Positions 62,151 through 64,000 of a DNA stretch of 64,000 nt are shown here, piece by piece. The notes beneath the pieces are model-generated. The model was not told the origin of the DNA and made no database searches. It saw only the letters and a list, made by a program, of their open reading frames with translations. The first letter of the stretch is position 1, and each line of letters opens with the position of its first letter. The DNA is from Mesotoga sp. UBA6090. Its GTDB lineage: Bacteria; Thermotogota; Thermotogae; Petrotogales; Kosmotogaceae. The stretch is taken from assembly GCF_002435945.1 (NCBI RefSeq), contig NZ_DIXC01000042.1, positions 1 to 64,000 on the forward strand, read 5' to 3'. The translations under genes were made by a program, and so were the position numbers.

Positions 62151-62803
62151 CAGCTTTCACAACCACTGTATCTGTTGCAGACCTGCAAAACAGAAGGCAC
62201 CTGTTTCAAGGAAGTAACTACGAAATCAGCCTTTGTACTTGCTGATGCCGAATCTGGGTTGAAGAGGCAGGTAGCTATTCCGGCTCGTTTCCCAGCCTCT
62301 ATATCGATCTCTCGATCACCGATCGTAATCACTTTTTCTCTTTCGAGTCCATACTTGTCGATAATATACATAATTGCCTGTGGATCGGGCTTTCTGGCGA
62401 AACCACTGTCTGCGGATACTATTTCGGAGAAGAGATCCAACATATTGTAGTAGTTAAGCAACTTAGTCATGGAGTAATTACTCCTATGACTAAAGAGGAA
62501 ATTACTTCCTCCGTTCTTATTAATCTGGATACAGATATCCTTTGCCCCTTCAAAAGGAGGTTGTCTCTCCGGTTCAAGATGATTCTCTATACTGTAGAAA
62601 TCCTCCAGAAATCCATTGTGTAGTTTGTACTTATCCACGAAATATCTGGCAGCTTTCGATGTTGATTCTTTCAGCTTTTCGAGAATTTCTTTGACTGAAG
62701 CTCTTACCTCATACTTCTCAAGAACCCTCAAGAATACCTCCGCTGCTGCGGGGTATGTATCGAAAAGAGTGCCGCCGAAATCCCAGATCACATATTCAAA
62801 CAT
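62150..62803 (-). CDS. HAD-family protein 2, altered motif I
   Basis: 217 residues, about 40% identical by eye to its neighbour. Motif I reads DFGGTLFDTYPA: nucleophile Asp8 is kept, but the acid/base Asp10 is Gly. Motifs II (FLFSHRS), III (GFARKPDPQAI) and IV (TIGDREIDIEAGKRAG) are intact. Loss of Asp+2 is expected to cripple ordinary phosphatase activity. The upstream gene of the pair, so it may have been the ancestral copy or a regulatory one. Confidence 0.85.
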   Translation of the reverse strand: MFEYVIWDFGGTLFDTYPAAAEVFLRVLEKYEVRASVKEILEKLKESTSKAARYFVDKYKLHNGFLEDFYSIENHLEPERQPPFEGAKDICIQINKNGGSNFLFSHRSNYSMTKLLNYYNMLDLFSEIVSADSGFARKPDPQAIMYIIDKYGLEREKVITIGDREIDIEAGKRAGIATCLFNPDSASASTKADFVVTSLKQVPSVLQVCNRYSGCES

Positions 62804-62871
62804 AACAAATCCCCTTTCTGATGTCTAGTTCAATGATAAACGTTTTTGGGAATTTCGTCCTGTCAGCTTTC

Positions 62872-63375
62872 TTAAGAATCTCCACCTTCTTTGAGAAATC
62901 GTAGCTTCGACTCAGCAATTATCCTTAAAGTCTCCTCGCTCCCCACCCAGCCTTCTACGCCTGTCTTCTTTTCTTCAAGGTCTTTATAGATGGAGAAGAA
63001 ATGCTCGATCTCTTTAAGGAGATGAGGAGGGACATCGTCCAGGCTTTCTAAATAATTCCAGACCGGATCATGAATCGGAACACAGAGAACCTTTTCGTCT
63101 GAACCTTTCTCGTCCCACATTTTGAATGCGCCGATTGGCTTTGCCTCTATGAGACAGCCCGGAAAAGTTGGCTCCCAGAGCAAAACCATTGCATCAAGCG
63201 GATCTTCGTCTTCTGCAAGTGTATTGAGAATGAAGCCGTAATCCATAGGGTAGTGGACCGCAGAAAACAGAGTCCTGTCGAACCTTATTCTCTTTAGTTT
63301 TTTATCGTATTCATACTTGTTTCTACTTCCCTTCGGAATCTCTATCATGATGTCCAGTACTATTTCTTCCTGCAA
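62872..63375 (-). CDS. ppa: Inorganic pyrophosphatase, family I
   Basis: 167 residues, cytoplasmic, hydrolyses pyrophosphate with Mg. IEIPKGSRNKYEYDKK, the DYGFI strand and EDEDPLDAMVLL (metal Asp cluster) are family I hallmarks; WVGSEETLRII sits in the C-terminal helix. TTG 63375 is preferred (GGAGGTGA eight bases upstream) over the GTG at 63,384, which lies in that ribosome site. Confidence 0.95.
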   Translation of the reverse strand: MQEEIVLDIMIEIPKGSRNKYEYDKKLKRIRFDRTLFSAVHYPMDYGFILNTLAEDEDPLDAMVLLWEPTFPGCLIEAKPIGAFKMWDEKGSDEKVLCVPIHDPVWNYLESLDDVPPHLLKEIEHFFSIYKDLEEKKTGVEGWVGSEETLRIIAESKLRFLKEGGDS

Positions 63376-63432
63376 AGCTCTCACCTCCTCATCAATTATG
63401 CCAGAAAGACCACAGCCTCATGATTGTCATAA

Positions 63433-63460
63433 AAGAAGAACCCCTTAAGGGGTTCTTCTT
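63433..63460 (-). terminator. Terminator of the papain-like protease gene
   Basis: Perfect 12-bp stem AAGAAGAACCCC/GGGGTTCTTCTT with loop TTAA, 20 bases past the stop. Confidence 0.85.
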
Positions 63461-63479
63461 AAGCTATTTCAAAATAATC

Positions 63480-64000
63480 TTACCTGTTGTTGAATAAGAA
63501 TACCCAGGCAGCAGCGTCTTCGCCGTTGATCTTCCCGTCCTTGGGAAAAGAAATGTCACATGTTGCGATATCCTCAGCTTCTGTCGAACCTATCTTTTCG
63601 ACCAAAGCCTCGAAATCCTTCTCGTCGACAATGCCATCACCGTTAACATCAAGACTGTCTTCTTCGTGATGTGCAAGATCATCGAAAATCGGCAGATACA
63701 TCTCTCGTCCCTCAATTTCCCAGAAACCTATCTGTCCACTCTCATATTGCTCCTCGCTAATAGCTGGAATTACATAATAGCCCCCATCTCCCCAATCATA
63801 TGCCCACGAGTTCTTAATTATCCAGAAAGTTGTCGTGGTGAAGACAGGAGAACCCGATTGAGTCGGATCTACATATGTATAGCTTTCAATCTCCTCGTCC
63901 AGAATAGGAGTAGCATCTGGATTTGTCTTGCCAGCCAGAATAACATCGTCAAGATCTGTGGCACTTGCCCAGCCCACCAGAGTGACAGCATGTCCGCCCG
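63480..64000 (-). CDS. Papain-like (C1) protease with dockerin-like tail, 5' truncated by window
   Basis: The visible part is the C-terminal end of a longer protein. It opens GGHAVTLVGWAS, the C1 peptidase catalytic His block, and continues FWIIKNSWAYDWGDGGYYV with the catalytic Asn. The Cys-containing N-terminal half lies beyond base 64,000. After the protease domain, DVNGDGIVDEKDFEALVEKI and KDGKINGEDAAAWVFLF are two dockerin/EF-hand-like calcium repeats. A secreted protease that may attach to a scaffold or the cell surface. A chagasin-type inhibitor protein for such enzymes is encoded at 34,029. Confidence 0.82.
   Translation of the reverse strand, partial: GGHAVTLVGWASATDLDDVILAGKTNPDATPILDEEIESYTYVDPTQSGSPVFTTTTFWIIKNSWAYDWGDGGYYVIPAISEEQYESGQIGFWEIEGREMYLPIFDDLAHHEEDSLDVNGDGIVDEKDFEALVEKIGSTEAEDIATCDISFPKDGKINGEDAAAWVFLFNNR

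Noticed and set aside
1..64000. CRISPR array, prophage, insertion sequence or rRNA operon
   Set aside because: No regularly spaced direct repeats, no transposase or integrase motifs, and no rRNA-like sequence were seen in either strand.

Overview
The window reads as chromosome of a mesophilic, anaerobic member of the Thermotogota, most like Mesotoga/Kosmotogaceae. This is inference from gene content, with no database search. The pointers are a one-chain pyruvate:ferredoxin oxidoreductase, Dpp/Opp-type ABC importers next to glycoside hydrolases, a rubrerythrin-like ferritin, long-form HPF, frequent TTG/GTG starts with strong GGAGG sites, and many short overlapping operons. I saw no CRISPR array, rRNA, phage or intact transposon.

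Layout: 1-3.1 kb holds a non-coding repeat-like patch, tRNA-Val(CAC) with a textbook promoter, RNase G (whose frame runs into the tRNA), HPF and a Nudix hydrolase. ComM (YifB) follows. 4.7-6.5 kb is a gene graveyard: an interrupted membrane protein, a frameshifted XRE-type regulator, a radical-SAM stump, and a HEPN-like gene coupled to a decayed partner. 7-12.3 kb has a caspase-fold lipoprotein, a YD-repeat protein, a double GNAT, an MFS exporter and a DUF3147 protein. 12.3-19.3 kb is an arsenic/thiol-redox island: arsF-arsG, acr3-arsR-phosphoesterase, a divergent arsR with split and full-length ArsP-type permeases, a glutaredoxin-like protein and a flavodoxin-like reductase. 19.7-28 kb has a small membrane protein, an alpha/beta hydrolase coupled to a degenerate PAS-GGDEF protein, a thermonuclease, a fur/zur-znuABC operon, a metallo-beta-lactamase-fold protein and an iron alcohol dehydrogenase.

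28.0-28.55 kb is a second repeat-like non-coding patch with nested hairpins. 28.5-38.3 kb carries a four-gene Dpp/Opp importer without a binding protein, a DUF1349 protein, an inactive alpha/beta hydrolase fused to chagasin-like domains, and a GH127 arabinofuranosidase. 38.5-47.2 kb is LysM-M23 peptidase, lipoate ligase, PFOR, ferritin, a nucleotidyltransferase, MgtC and a lipoprotein. 47.8-53.7 kb has an FAD oxidoreductase, a patatin/pseudo-patatin pair, an LpqC-type esterase, a methyltransferase and a membrane protein gene interrupted by TGA.

54.3-61.4 kb is the most system-like stretch: two paralogous DUF6305 secreted proteins, one paired with a seven-repeat beta-propeller, the other in an operon with a DctM-like permease, a 50-residue membrane protein and an aspartoacylase-fold metallohydrolase. 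A secreted C69 dipeptidase lies between the two sets. I read this as a candidate peptide or acyl-amino-acid scavenging system. The window ends with tandem HAD phosphatases, pyrophosphatase and a papain-like protease with a dockerin-like tail, cut by the window edge.
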